This document shows positions 50,261 to 59,174 of a DNA stretch of 59,256 nucleotides, in pieces. The DNA comes from an uncultured Prevotella sp. GTDB lineage: Bacteria; Bacteroidota; Bacteroidia; Bacteroidales; Bacteroidaceae. The translations under genes and the position numbers were made by a program. The stretch covers positions 1 to 59,256 of the forward strand of contig CAJOFA010000021.1 of the NCBI GenBank assembly GCA_905233985.1, read 5' to 3'. The number at the start of each line of letters is the position of its first letter. Positions within the stretch are counted from its first letter, which is position 1. The notes below the pieces were generated by a model. It saw only the letters and a list, made by a program, of their open reading frames with translations. It was not told the origin of the DNA and ran no database searches.

Positions 50261-52429
50261 TTAGTTTAATGTCAGCACACAGACGTTACCCTTCGCTATC
50301 GGCTTGCCATAGGCGAGGCTTTGTGTCCGTACCTTGCCGCGTCCCTGCAGCTTGACCTTCAGTCCACGGCTCTCCAGCAGATAGACGGCATCGCGGGCAC
50401 CCATACCGGTCACGTCGGGCATCACTCCTTCGGAACCCTTCACGGCTGTCATCGCCACGCTATTGCTCTCACGGCGACACGTTCCCCAGATGGGATTGCC
50501 CGTGATATAGTCACCGTCCCAGTTGGCATTGGTCTTGATACCTAAGTGTTTCAGCACGTAGTTGGCAGCCACGATGTCACCGCTCTTCACATCGGGAATG
50601 ACCACAGAAGTGGTGTCGTGGGCATCTCTTACGTCAAGCTTCAGATGCTGTGCCATCACACCTTCTGAAATCTGATGGAACACCACGCCGCTCATGCCGC
50701 CGCCCGATGCAGGCAGGCCCGACTTCTTGATACAGACGAGGCAGGTGTAAAGGGGATTGTCAGCCGGGAAAAATCCTGCGAACGACAGCCAGTACTGCAC
50801 GGTGCCGCTCTTATAACCGCCGGCACCCTGCGAGATCTGTGCCGTTCCCGTCTTGCCGGCTACCTTAAAGGCCCGGCTGCCGGCTTTCTTACCCAAGCCC
50901 TGACTGACCACATGCTCCAGAATGGTCTGCATGGTCTTGATGGTTTGCGGCTTGGCGATTTGTGGCTTCACCACTTCGGGCGGGAACTCCATCAGCGTCT
51001 CACCGTTCTTCACGATTTTCTTCACGAAACGCGGACGCATCATACGGCCGTTGTTGGCTATGGCATTATAGAAAGTGACCGTCGAGATGGGCGGTATCTG
51101 CGTCTCGTAACCGATGGACATCCACGGCAGCGCCGTCTTGCTCCAGTTCTCATACTGACCGTTCTTCATCTTCTTCGGACGACGGATACGCGGAGCGGCA
51201 GCACCCACCAGGGGCACATGCAGGTCGGTGGCAATACCGATGCGGTAGAGTCCGTCAACATATTTCTCGGGATTATTGCCGTAGAACTTGTCGATGACAC
51301 GGCTGACGCCGATGTTGGAACTCACCTCAAGGGCTCTCGGCAACGAGATGGTACCGTAACCGCCACGTCGCCAGTTGTGGTCTTTCATCTCACGGCCATG
51401 CATCGGATAGACACCCGAGCCTGTCTCAATATGGTAGGTGGTGTCCACCACACCGTCGTCGAGTGCCACGAGGAACGAGGCGACCTTGAATACCGAGCCG
51501 GGTTCACGCAAGTCGGCCACAGCATTGTTCTTGACCTCGCGGTATTCGCCGTCGGCACATTTCGTCATGTTGACGATGGCCTTCACATCACCCGTCTCCA
51601 CCTCCATCAGAATAGCCACGCCGAGATCGCCGTTGATGAGCTTCAACTCGTCAACGACGGCTTTCTCTGCCAGGTCCTGCATATTGACATCGATGGTTGT
51701 CACGATGTCTGCACCGTCAATGGGGGCGGTGATGGGAATGTTCATATATTTATTCAGCACCTTACGGCGGTCCGTCAGACCTGGTGTGCCGCGCAGGATG
51801 CTGTCGTAGGACAGCTCCAAACCGCAACGTGCAGTATCCTTGGCACCGAACATATCACCTACGGTACGCTCTGCCAGCGTGCCGAACGGACGGCGGCGTG
51901 CGTTGTATTCCTCTTCGTGGAAACCGCTCTTGTACTTGGGCATGTTGAAGAACGGCAGCTGCTTGACCTCCATGTAGGTGTTATAGTCGATGCGGTAGTT
52001 CCAGATAGCCCAGTGGCGTGCACCCACGGTACCGTTCTTCTGCGTCTGCTTACGGCCTTCCTCTAAATGTGCCCGGAACTCGGCGGCTGACTTCTGCGGG
52101 AAGATGTCATGAAGGCCGTTGCATACGCTGTCAACCTTTGCGTTCCACAGCGAGTCGTTCTCAAAGGCTGAGGCCTGGAAGTCCATGTATATCTTGTACT
52201 CGGGTATGGAACTGGCCATCAGCTGACCGTCGCAGCTGAGGATATTGCCGCGGGTCGGCTTCACGCTCACGCTGTCTCGCTTCAGGCGGTCGGCCACTTC
52301 TGTCCAATAGGCTTTCTTGGCAGTCATGATGTAGATGGCCTTGCACAGCACGGCAACGCCCAGTACGGTCAGCACTACAGCTATCACGAAGTAGCGCGGC
52401 ATCACTTTCTCTCTGTCAAACTTACTCAT
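50261..52429 (-). CDS. ftsI: Penicillin-binding protein FtsI (PBP3 type) with PASTA domains
   Basis: A 722 aa class B PBP: cytoplasmic start, one membrane helix (about 13-35), a pedestal domain, a transpeptidase with SVFK (active Ser312), SSN (370-372) and KTG (526-528), and two C-terminal PASTA domains ([20 protein letters not shown] and [20 protein letters not shown]). It crosslinks septal peptidoglycan with FtsW. C-terminal PASTA domains are absent in E. coli FtsI. Confidence 0.96.
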   Translation of the reverse strand: MSKFDREKVMPRYFVIAVVLTVLGVAVLCKAIYIMTAKKAYWTEVADRLKRDSVSVKPTRGNILSCDGQLMASSIPEYKIYMDFQASAFENDSLWNAKVDSVCNGLHDIFPQKSAAEFRAHLEEGRKQTQKNGTVGARHWAIWNYRIDYNTYMEVKQLPFFNMPKYKSGFHEEEYNARRRPFGTLAERTVGDMFGAKDTARCGLELSYDSILRGTPGLTDRRKVLNKYMNIPITAPIDGADIVTTIDVNMQDLAEKAVVDELKLINGDLGVAILMEVETGDVKAIVNMTKCADGEYREVKNNAVADLREPGSVFKVASFLVALDDGVVDTTYHIETGSGVYPMHGREMKDHNWRRGGYGTISLPRALEVSSNIGVSRVIDKFYGNNPEKYVDGLYRIGIATDLHVPLVGAAAPRIRRPKKMKNGQYENWSKTALPWMSIGYETQIPPISTVTFYNAIANNGRMMRPRFVKKIVKNGETLMEFPPEVVKPQIAKPQTIKTMQTILEHVVSQGLGKKAGSRAFKVAGKTGTAQISQGAGGYKSGTVQYWLSFAGFFPADNPLYTCLVCIKKSGLPASGGGMSGVVFHQISEGVMAQHLKLDVRDAHDTTSVVIPDVKSGDIVAANYVLKHLGIKTNANWDGDYITGNPIWGTCRRESNSVAMTAVKGSEGVMPDVTGMGARDAVYLLESRGLKVKLQGRGKVRTQSLAYGKPIAKGNVCVLTLN

Positions 52430-52434
52430 AACTC

Positions 52435-53028
52435 TTACTCGGGTACATTTATTATATATGGTGGCTGGTCGGCAACATGAAGCAGCGAGTCGTTGTTCTG
52501 CTTGAGAATCTCCAGCACATGACTCTCACGGCACTTCTCCGTCAGGGTGCTCGAACTTGACAGCGCACGGTACTTGGCATTCTTCAGCTCGTCGTTCAGC
52601 TTGTCGATGACAATCATGTCCTGCTGACACTGGTAACGGATGGCGACATAGGCCGTTGCAAAGACAACGATGAGCACAATCAGCCAGATCTGTGAGCGCA
52701 GCCATTGTGCCGAGAGGATGTCACCGCCGAGAATCATACGTAACGAGACACCCTGCTGAGGCTTCGGGTCGTCCTCATGGACGTTCTCCTTGATTTCCTT
52801 GAGCTTGTCCTTGAGCTTGGCTTCCTCAGCGATGGCCTTCTCTTTCAGCGTCTCCTTCTTCTCCTTGCCCTTGGTCTTGCCAGGCTCTGCATCTTCACCC
52901 TGAGCGTCTTCTGCAGCGACGGCATCATCGGAGACCGCAGCATCCTGCTGCGGCTCTTCCTGTAGCTCGTCGTTGGCGATGACGAATGTCAGGTTGTCTT
53001 TCTTCTCCTTATCTTTATCTTTTGCCAT
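52435..53028 (-). CDS. ftsL: FtsL-like cell division protein
   Basis: A 197 aa protein between rsmH and ftsI, the FtsL position. A long charged Lys/Glu/Asp-rich cytoplasmic part (about 1-95) is followed by a membrane helix (about 108-128, IWLIVLIVVFATAYVAIRYQ) and a short periplasmic coiled coil. E. coli FtsL is about 121 aa; the charged N-terminal extension is the Bacteroidetes feature. Confidence 0.85.
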   Translation of the reverse strand: MAKDKDKEKKDNLTFVIANDELQEEPQQDAAVSDDAVAAEDAQGEDAEPGKTKGKEKKETLKEKAIAEEAKLKDKLKEIKENVHEDDPKPQQGVSLRMILGGDILSAQWLRSQIWLIVLIVVFATAYVAIRYQCQQDMIVIDKLNDELKNAKYRALSSSSTLTEKCRESHVLEILKQNNDSLLHVADQPPYIINVPE

Positions 53029-53034
53029 AATCAG

Positions 53035-53946
53035 TCAGTTCTTTTCTGCTATTCTCAGTTTGGCACTGCGGCTTCTGGGGTTACGCTGCTGTTCCTCTTC
53101 CGAAGGGGTGATGAGCTTGCCCACCGTCGTGAACGGGCTGGTCGTCCGCCCGAAGAAATCCTGTTCTACACGCCCCTCGGCATTGCCGGCACGCATCACA
53201 TTCTTCACGATGCGGTCTTCAAGCGAGTGATAGGTGATGACACTCAGCCGTCCGCCCTCGGCAAGCACCTCTGTGGCGCCTCGGAGCATGTCACGCAGGG
53301 CATCCATCTCGTGGTTGACCTCTATACGCAGAGCCTGGAACATCTTGGTTTGTTCCTTCTTTTCGCGTTCGTGCGGAAAGATGCTCCCCGTCACAGCCAG
53401 CAGGTCGGCGGTGGTTGCTATGGCTTTCTCCTTCCGTTGCCTGACGATGGCTGCCGCAATGCGACGTGACTGCTTCAGTTCTCCATAGAGATAGAACACA
53501 TCGGCCAGCTGTTTCTCGTCGTAGCTGTTGAGGATGCCTGCTGCCGTCTGTCCCGCACGTTTGTTCATCCGCATATCCAACGGAGCATCGAAGCGTAGCG
53601 AGAAACCCCGCTCGGCATCGTCGAAGTGATGGCTTGATACGCCTAAGTCGGCCAGCAGGCCGTCAATATGCTCCACCTCGTAGTATCGCATCCAGTTGGT
53701 GAGGTATCTGAAATTGCTGCGTACAAAGGTGAACCGGTCATCGCTGACGATATTCCTCTCTGCATCTGCATCTTGGTCGAAACTGTAGAGATGTCCTTTC
53801 TTCCCCAGACGACGCAGTATCTCGCGACTGTGTCCGCCACCGCCGAAGGTGACATCGACATAAATGCCGTCGGGCTTGAGGTTCAGCCCGTCAATGCTCT
53901 CCTGTAAGAGCACCGGTACGTGGTATGTCTGACCTTCTTCGCTCAT
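53035..53946 (-). CDS. rsmH: 16S rRNA m4C1402 methyltransferase
   Basis: A 303 aa SAM-dependent enzyme that N4-methylates C1402 of 16S rRNA. HVPVLLQESIDGL near the start, VDVTFGGGGHSREIL (SAM site), LADLGVSSHHFDDAERGFS and ITYHSLEDRIVKNVMR are diagnostic. It follows mraZ after 24 nt. Confidence 0.97.
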   Translation of the reverse strand: MSEEGQTYHVPVLLQESIDGLNLKPDGIYVDVTFGGGGHSREILRRLGKKGHLYSFDQDADAERNIVSDDRFTFVRSNFRYLTNWMRYYEVEHIDGLLADLGVSSHHFDDAERGFSLRFDAPLDMRMNKRAGQTAAGILNSYDEKQLADVFYLYGELKQSRRIAAAIVRQRKEKAIATTADLLAVTGSIFPHEREKKEQTKMFQALRIEVNHEMDALRDMLRGATEVLAEGGRLSVITYHSLEDRIVKNVMRAGNAEGRVEQDFFGRTTSPFTTVGKLITPSEEEQQRNPRSRSAKLRIAEKN

Positions 53947-53970
53947 CCCTCAACACTAAACACTAAACGC

Positions 53971-54420
53971 TCATCCCTCAACACTCATCAGATTCTCGAT
54001 GGCAGCGCTGAACTCTTCGGGTTTCATCTGTGCCTCCTCAGCCTGTTTGCTGCTCCAGATCTCGATGGTGTCACCCATGCCAACGAACTTGATGTCCTGC
54101 TCTATCTGCGCCATGCGTTGGTAACGCTTCGAGATGAGAAAGCGTCCGTTGCCGTCAAGTGTCAGTATTTCTACTTCGCTGACGAATTGCCGGAACACCT
54201 GCTGATGCTGTTTGTTCCAGCGGTTGAGCCTTGCGCGCAGGGCATCCATTTGCTCATTCCACACCGATTCCGGATAGAGAACGAGACACTGCTGGTGAAT
54301 GTCCTTGCGCATCACCAGCCGCTCCTCTCCTGCCGCCTGCAAAACCTTACGGAAAACAGCTGGTAGAAAGGCACGTCCCTTGACGTCTATTTTGGCTTCT
54401 ATATTACCAATTAATCGCAT
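53971..54420 (-). CDS. mraZ: Transcriptional regulator MraZ
   Basis: A 149 aa AbrB-like DNA-binding protein with two SpoVT/AbrB-type domains; it begins MRLIGNIEAKIDVKGRAFLP. ATG 54420 is chosen over an in-frame ATG at 54471 because the -7 box (54449-54456) lies between them. MraZ usually represses its own dcw operon through repeats near the promoter; no repeated GTG[G/T]G boxes are evident here. Confidence 0.93.
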   Translation of the reverse strand: MRLIGNIEAKIDVKGRAFLPAVFRKVLQAAGEERLVMRKDIHQQCLVLYPESVWNEQMDALRARLNRWNKQHQQVFRQFVSEVEILTLDGNGRFLISKRYQRMAQIEQDIKFVGMGDTIEIWSSKQAEEAQMKPEEFSAAIENLMSVEG

Positions 54421-54448
54421 ACGTACTTCTTTAAAAAGTCCTTGGCTG

Positions 54449-54456
54449 CAAAGGTA
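54449..54456 (-). promoter_or_regulatory. dcw operon promoter -7 box before mraZ
   Basis: TACCTTTG on the minus strand, 29 nt before the MraZ start. No clear TTTG 19-21 nt upstream. The following 54457-54716 stretch is AT-rich and shows no gene. Confidence 0.6.
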
Positions 54457-54716
54457 AGCATTTTTCCCCACAATTCCCCACTTTTATCCACATTTTTTTC
54501 AAAAAATTTTTGATTATTTTTAAATTCTCTTTTATCTCATTGATTTACAGCGCATTATCGTTTATGTTAAAAAGTGGTGCATTTTTACATCCAAAGGACT
54601 CCGGTTAAGAGGCAGATGGAAGCAACAAACAGACAAGAAAAACAACAAAATGCAACAATTTTCTCCATTTTTACGATTTTTACCATAAAAATGTTTCTGT
54701 TTTCAAACTTTTCCAC

Positions 54717-54724
54717 TAATTTTG
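54717..54724 (+). promoter_or_regulatory. Promoter -7 box for the acyltransferase pair
   Basis: TAATTTTG, 25 nt before the start codon at 54750. It is divergent from the dcw promoter. Confidence 0.55.
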
Positions 54725-54749
54725 CAACTTCAACGGCCGAAATCTAAAC

Positions 54750-55577
54750 ATGAGTCAGGCAAACGAGAAAACGATAGACATCGATAAAATACTACGTGGC
54801 AAGATGGGAGCGAAGGCGAAATACGTGCCTGGCTTCCTTGTTAGCCTGCTCAAACGTATTGCCCATCAGGACCAGGTGAACGCCTTTCTGTGGGAAAGCC
54901 GTGACAAGCAGGGAACGGAATGGCTCGAAGAGTGCGTACGTTACCTTGACATGACACTCGAGGTTCGCGGACGGGAGAACCTGCCCAGCCCTGACGACGG
55001 ACGGCTCTACACCTTCGTGTCCAACCATCCGCTCGGCGGAGAGGATGGTGTGGCTTTAGGTGCCATTATAGGGCGTCACTATGATTCGCGTTTCCGCTAT
55101 CTGGTGAATGACCTGTTGATGAATCTGCCGGGCCTGGCTCCGCTCTGCATCCCCATCAACACCACAGGGAAAAAATCGAGAAACTTCCCTGCAATGGTCG
55201 AAGCAGGCTTTCAGAGCGACAACCACATGCTCATGTTCCCTGCAGGCCTGTGCTCTCGGCGCAAAAAGGGCGTCATCCGCGACCTGCCGTGGCGCAAGAC
55301 GTTCATCTCCAAGAGTGTGGAGTACCAGCGAGATGTGGTGCCCATCCATTTCAGCGGGCGCAACAGCAACTTCTTCTACCGGCTGGCCAACTTCAGCGAC
55401 CGGTTCCTGCCGTTCAACCTGGCGATGCTGTTTCTCGTTGACGAGATGTATAAAAACGTACATAAGAAGTTCACCGTCACCATCGGGAAGCCGATACCCT
55501 GGCAGACCTTTGACAAGACAAAAACTCCGATGGAATGGGCAGAAATAGTAAAAAAGCAAGTATATGATTTAGCATAA
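54750..55577 (+). CDS. glsA: O-acyltransferase, probable glycine-lipid GlsA
   Basis: A 275 aa PlsC-like acyltransferase. VSNHPLGGEDG holds His93 and Asp99 (five residues between), and LMFPAGLCSRRKKGVIRDLP is the second conserved block. It lies one base before a GNAT-type N-acyltransferase. In B. thetaiotaomicron an equivalent pair makes glycine lipids, with the N-acyltransferase GlsB acting first and this O-acyltransferase second. A related pair for ornithine lipids (OlsA/OlsB) is the alternative. Confidence 0.7.
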   Translation: MSQANEKTIDIDKILRGKMGAKAKYVPGFLVSLLKRIAHQDQVNAFLWESRDKQGTEWLEECVRYLDMTLEVRGRENLPSPDDGRLYTFVSNHPLGGEDGVALGAIIGRHYDSRFRYLVNDLLMNLPGLAPLCIPINTTGKKSRNFPAMVEAGFQSDNHMLMFPAGLCSRRKKGVIRDLPWRKTFISKSVEYQRDVVPIHFSGRNSNFFYRLANFSDRFLPFNLAMLFLVDEMYKNVHKKFTVTIGKPIPWQTFDKTKTPMEWAEIVKKQVYDLA

Positions 55578-55578
55578 A

Positions 55579-56574
55579 ATGGAACAGACAATCATCGACC
55601 CCATTGACAAATCCGTGCTCCTCAGCGAGCTCACTCCTGAGCGTCAGCTGCGCATGACCAACAAGAGCCACAATGAGATTTACATCATTGACGCTCACAA
55701 CGCTCCGAATGTTCTGCGCGAGATAGGACGTCTGCGCGAAATTGCGTTCCGTGCTGCCGGCGGCGGTACGGGTAAGGAACTTGACCTCGATGAGTTCGAC
55801 ACGATGGACAACTGCTACAAACAACTCATCGTGTGGAACCCCGAAGAGCACGAGATCATCGGCGGCTACCGCTATATCCTCGGTACGGATGTGGATTTCG
55901 ATGAAAACGGACAACCCGTTCTGGCTACCAGCCACATGTTCCATTTCAGCCAGCGCTTTATCGACGACTACCTGCCCCAAACCATCGAATTGGGCCGTTC
56001 CTTCGTGTCGCTGCCATATCAGAACACCAATGTCAACGGCTCCAAGAGCCTCTTTGCACTTGACAACCTATGGGACGGCTTGGGAGCCCTGACCGTCATC
56101 AAACCCAACGTCAAGTATTTCTTCGGTAAGATGACTATGTACCCCTCTTACATCCGCAAGGGACGTGACATGATTCTCTACTTCCTGAAGAAGCATTTTG
56201 ACGACAAGGAGAATCTCATTCTTCCGATGAAACCGCTGAAAATTGAAACTGACGAGCAGGAATTGGCTGCTTTATTCTGCGAAAATGATTTCCGTGCCGA
56301 CTATCGCATCCTCAATCAGGAAATCCGCAATTTAGGTTTCAACATTCCCCCGCTGGTGAACGCCTACATGAATCTCTCGCCCACCATGAAACTCTTTGGC
56401 ACCGCCATCAACGACGGTTTCGGCGACGTCGAGGAGACGGGCATCCTCATCGCTGTCGATGAAATCCTCGAGCAGAAGCGTGTGCGCCACATCGAGTCCT
56501 TCGCCCGCCAGCACCCCGAGGCCGTGAAAATCACTAGCGGCGCCAATAAGGTCATTTATCAGGAGAAGAAATAA
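55579..56574 (+). CDS. glsB: GNAT N-acyltransferase, probable glycine-lipid GlsB
   Basis: A 331 aa GNAT-fold protein of the hemolysin/OlsB-like group: VWNPEEHEIIGGYRYILG and ELGRSFVSLPYQN are typical core segments. It is expected to N-acylate glycine with a 3-hydroxy fatty acid, providing the substrate for the preceding gene. The last 60 residues lie outside the core. The start follows the glsA stop by one base. Confidence 0.7.
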   Translation: MEQTIIDPIDKSVLLSELTPERQLRMTNKSHNEIYIIDAHNAPNVLREIGRLREIAFRAAGGGTGKELDLDEFDTMDNCYKQLIVWNPEEHEIIGGYRYILGTDVDFDENGQPVLATSHMFHFSQRFIDDYLPQTIELGRSFVSLPYQNTNVNGSKSLFALDNLWDGLGALTVIKPNVKYFFGKMTMYPSYIRKGRDMILYFLKKHFDDKENLILPMKPLKIETDEQELAALFCENDFRADYRILNQEIRNLGFNIPPLVNAYMNLSPTMKLFGTAINDGFGDVEETGILIAVDEILEQKRVRHIESFARQHPEAVKITSGANKVIYQEKK

Positions 56575-56603
56575 GCATTTCTTACGTTGCCAGCTTCTAT
56601 GGC

Positions 56604-57134
56604 CTATTTTGCCAAAGAAGCGTTTGGCTTCGCAACATGTGTGGTGTCGTCATATTCGTCAAGAATTTTCTTGAGCCGTTCGCGGTGCTTTTCACGGGGA
56701 GACTTCAGCCAACTTTCGGGCAGAATCTTCTGCAACAGGTATTGAGCGACCAGCAATACAGGCACCCCAATCGTCATCGCACCAGGCTCCTTGCGTTGTT
56801 GTTCCATCTGTTTGCCCCAGTGAATCATCAGCGCATCCTCACGGCTGATAACCGGAGCATTGAGTCGGGCATAGTCAATTGGAACCATGCCCTGTCCGGG
56901 TTTGAGCGGAATGTCTTTCAGGAAGTCAGGCTCCACGGGCTCCAGTATGCCGTTAGGGTTCGGGGCCACCGTCGTCGGCATCTCCTGTAGCCACTTCTCA
57001 AACTCCGCGTCGTGCTTCTCTTCCGGCTCCTTCTCGGGCACGATGGTAATGGTTCCCCTGTTCTCCGTCTGCGCCACGAGAATGGAGGGAAACAGCAAGG
57101 TAGTGACAATAACAAGGAAACGGGTCTTACACAT
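56604..57134 (-). CDS. Secreted protein of unknown function
   Basis: A 176 aa protein with a signal peptide (MCKTRFLVIVTTLLFPSILV then AQ), a Pro/Glu-rich stretch and a helical C-terminal part with a hydrophobic segment (TIGVPVLLVAQYLLQKIL). ATG 57134 is preferred over 57167, which lies next to the -7 box (57176-57183). I recognise no family with confidence. Confidence 0.6.
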   Translation of the reverse strand: MCKTRFLVIVTTLLFPSILVAQTENRGTITIVPEKEPEEKHDAEFEKWLQEMPTTVAPNPNGILEPVEPDFLKDIPLKPGQGMVPIDYARLNAPVISREDALMIHWGKQMEQQRKEPGAMTIGVPVLLVAQYLLQKILPESWLKSPREKHRERLKKILDEYDDTTHVAKPNASLAK

Positions 57135-57175
57135 AATTTCTTCGATGAAATGGGCTTTTTTGGTCATTCCGCCTG

Positions 57176-57183
57176 CAAAGATA
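57176..57183 (-). promoter_or_regulatory. Promoter -7 box for the unknown secreted protein
   Basis: TATCTTTG on the minus strand, 42 nt before the chosen start codon. It helps decide that start. Confidence 0.6.
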
Positions 57184-57345
57184 TACCAAAATTCCCGAAC
57201 TAACCCTTAATCAAATCTTATATCATGTCAACATTATTAAAAACTAAGATGAATTAAATATTAGCAACTTAAAATTCGTTTAGGCATCTCCGTGTGAGAG
57301 TAAAATCTGCGAGGTTTTTAAAAGATACTCTTTTGGCCTGCAAAC

Positions 57346-57397
57346 GATGGTTCTTTGGGGGTGTAAAGAAACATCGTTTACTCGTCAAAGAACCATC
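57346..57397. repeat. 12-bp perfect inverted repeat with AAAGAAAC/AAAGAACC motifs
   Basis: GATGGTTCTTTG (57346-57357) is the exact reverse complement of CAAAGAACCATC (57386-57397). A third, diverged unit (GTAAAGAAACATCG) sits in the loop and more CATCG/CGATGG pieces lie to the right. No gene is visible in 57184-57710. Confidence 0.75.
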
Positions 57398-57460
57398 AAT
57401 TGACAACAAAACGTCCATCGTTCGAAACCCAAAAGATGGTCATTTTCAGTTAGTGACGGA

Positions 57461-57558
57461 TGACGGATGTGACGGATAATTGATAAAAAACTTTCCTGCG
57501 TACATATATGCGCAGGTACGCAGGAGACTTTTCTTGTTTTTTACCGTCACATCTGTCA
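57461..57558. repeat. Nested palindrome of about 98 bp, MITE-like
   Basis: Outer arms TGACGGATGTGACGG (57461-57475) and CCGTCACATCTGTCA (57544-57558) pair with one mismatch. Middle arms TAAAAAAC (57484-57491) and GTTTTTTA (57536-57543) and inner arms CCTGCGTAC (57495-57503) and GTACGCAGG (57516-57524) pair perfectly. It has no coding content. Confidence 0.8.
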
Positions 57559-57710
57559 TGGTGTCATCTTATTTTTGTTGTCATCTGCAAAGATACAAAA
57601 TTATTTCCCCAAAACCAAATTTTCCGTGTTTATTTTTGTTAAACGGACTTTTTGCTCTGTTGTTGCTAACAGAAAGTGGCAAGGTCGAAAGGATATATCA
57701 TTTTTCATAC

Positions 57711-58904
57711 TCATGGCTCCGTTTTATGGCTAATGTCTGTGGAAGCTGCGGGCTCTTCGTCGGAGTGCATCTGCCATACTACACGTTCTACGAAACTCTC
57801 TTCATCAAGCGGCTGACCATAGTAGCCGAAATTCAAATGCGTTCCCTCCTGATTCACGCCGCAGAACATCCAATCTTTTTTAGGATCTTGATCTTCGGAC
57901 AGATTGAGTGTCTTTTCTAGTGTATAGTAATAATATTTTCCTTCCTTCTGGTTAATGACCGCTGCTGCGTAAAGGCATAACGGTGGTCTTTGAGGTTCTG
58001 GCAGCCGATAGACTATCACTTCTACAGAATCACGAAACAGGTGCCCACTCGGTATGACATCTCTCCAATCCCACTCGTAGCAACTGATGAAATTGCGCCC
58101 CAGATTAAGTTGCCAATCCATCGTGTCATACAGAGTGCGATGTTTCAAATTTCCCTGTTCATAGGCCCAAAGAAGGCTGGGGATGTAATAAAACTGAAAG
58201 CTATAGGCATTAATGGTATCATTCCGCTCTATGGACTTCAGAAAATTCTGGGCATTTTCTTGATCGTTGCTGTCTTCAATCCCTTTCAGCAGCCGCACAG
58301 CCTCTTCCTTGTCTGGGGAGTCCATTCCCCACCCGTTAAAATAGTAGGCGGCAAGAATCATCTGTGCTGCATCATTACCCTGCTCTGCAGACGCTTTAAA
58401 CAACTGAAAGGCTTTCTGCAGGTCACGCTCAACCCCGTCAGCATTCTCATAACAGTAGGCAAGCATCATCTGACCTAAATCGTATCCGCTGTTAGCAGAG
58501 CGTTGGAAGTAGTCAACAGCCTTCTCTGCGTCTTGTTCCACTCCTTCACCAAAGTAATAGAATTGTCCCAGACGGCACTCTGCCATCGGGCTACCCTTGT
58601 CAGCTGACTGTTGAAACCAGCGTAAAGCTTCCTGCATGTTCTGCTCCACGCCAGAGCCTGACTCATAACAAACGCCCAGCCAGAACTGTCCGTAACGGTT
58701 ACCACGTTCGGCAGCATCACGAATGAGCCGTACACCCTCACTTTCATTTTGTTCGAGACTGTCGCCCATTATATATTGAAGGGCTAAATCTACCTGACAG
58801 TTCAAGTTACCAGCCGCCATAGAGTCGCGTAACTCTTGAATAGATTGTGCCTGCGCAACACTTGCCATTAAAAGGACAAGTAATAGGAAAATAGATTTCT
58901 TCAT
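57711..58904 (-). CDS. Secreted Sel1-repeat (SLR) protein
   Basis: A 397 aa protein with a signal peptide ending AQAQ. Residues about 55-215 hold four to five Sel1-like repeats, e.g. GVEQNMQEALRWFQQSADKG, GVEQDAEKAVDYFQRSANSG and GVERDLQKAFQLFKASAEQG. These are helical and usually bind proteins. The C-terminal 180 residues are unlike the repeats and have many aromatic residues. Probably periplasmic. The partner is unknown. Confidence 0.88.
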   Translation of the reverse strand: MKKSIFLLLVLLMASVAQAQSIQELRDSMAAGNLNCQVDLALQYIMGDSLEQNESEGVRLIRDAAERGNRYGQFWLGVCYESGSGVEQNMQEALRWFQQSADKGSPMAECRLGQFYYFGEGVEQDAEKAVDYFQRSANSGYDLGQMMLAYCYENADGVERDLQKAFQLFKASAEQGNDAAQMILAAYYFNGWGMDSPDKEEAVRLLKGIEDSNDQENAQNFLKSIERNDTINAYSFQFYYIPSLLWAYEQGNLKHRTLYDTMDWQLNLGRNFISCYEWDWRDVIPSGHLFRDSVEVIVYRLPEPQRPPLCLYAAAVINQKEGKYYYYTLEKTLNLSEDQDPKKDWMFCGVNQEGTHLNFGYYGQPLDEESFVERVVWQMHSDEEPAASTDISHKTEP

Positions 58905-58935
58905 ATTTATTTTGTCTTATGTTTGTTTTCGTCTG

Positions 58936-58943
58936 CAAAGGTA
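58936..58943 (-). promoter_or_regulatory. Promoter -7 box for the Sel1 protein gene
   Basis: TACCTTTG on the minus strand, 31 nt before the start codon. A TTTG lies 27 nt further upstream, too far for consensus. Confidence 0.5.
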
Positions 58944-59116
58944 ATGTGTTTTCTACAAATATGCAATAGTCAAAAGAGGATTGACACAAAAGAAAAGAGC
59001 TAAATCCTTTATTATCAGCTGAATGACAAAATGCGCTGGGGCGTAATTGACACAAGTTTAATTTAGCTGTTTCATTGATGGAGTAGATTTTTCTGGACGA
59101 ATTTCCAAACTAACAT

Positions 59117-59154
59117 AAAAGAAGTGCCATCCCCTAACATGCCATCAGCGGCAC
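59117..59154 (-). terminator. Possible terminator of a transcript entering from the right
   Basis: GTGCC (59124-59128) pairs with GGCAC (59150-59154), a weak 5-bp stem, and the minus strand continues TTCTTTTAT. It lies downstream of the large hairpin at 59175-59256, on the same presumed transcript. Confidence 0.4.
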
Positions 59155-59174
59155 CCCATCTACCTACGCCCCGA

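Noticed and set aside
50675..52066. A 463-codon plus-strand frame
   Set aside because: It is antisense to ftsI, which has all penicillin-binding motifs in frame.
57480..57920. A plus-strand open frame of 146 codons
   Set aside because: It begins inside the nested palindrome and then runs antisense to the Sel1-repeat gene; no family pattern is seen.
59021..59060. Possible coding start of another gene near the window end
   Set aside because: The short frames here have no family pattern, and the region carries hairpins and a possible terminator instead.
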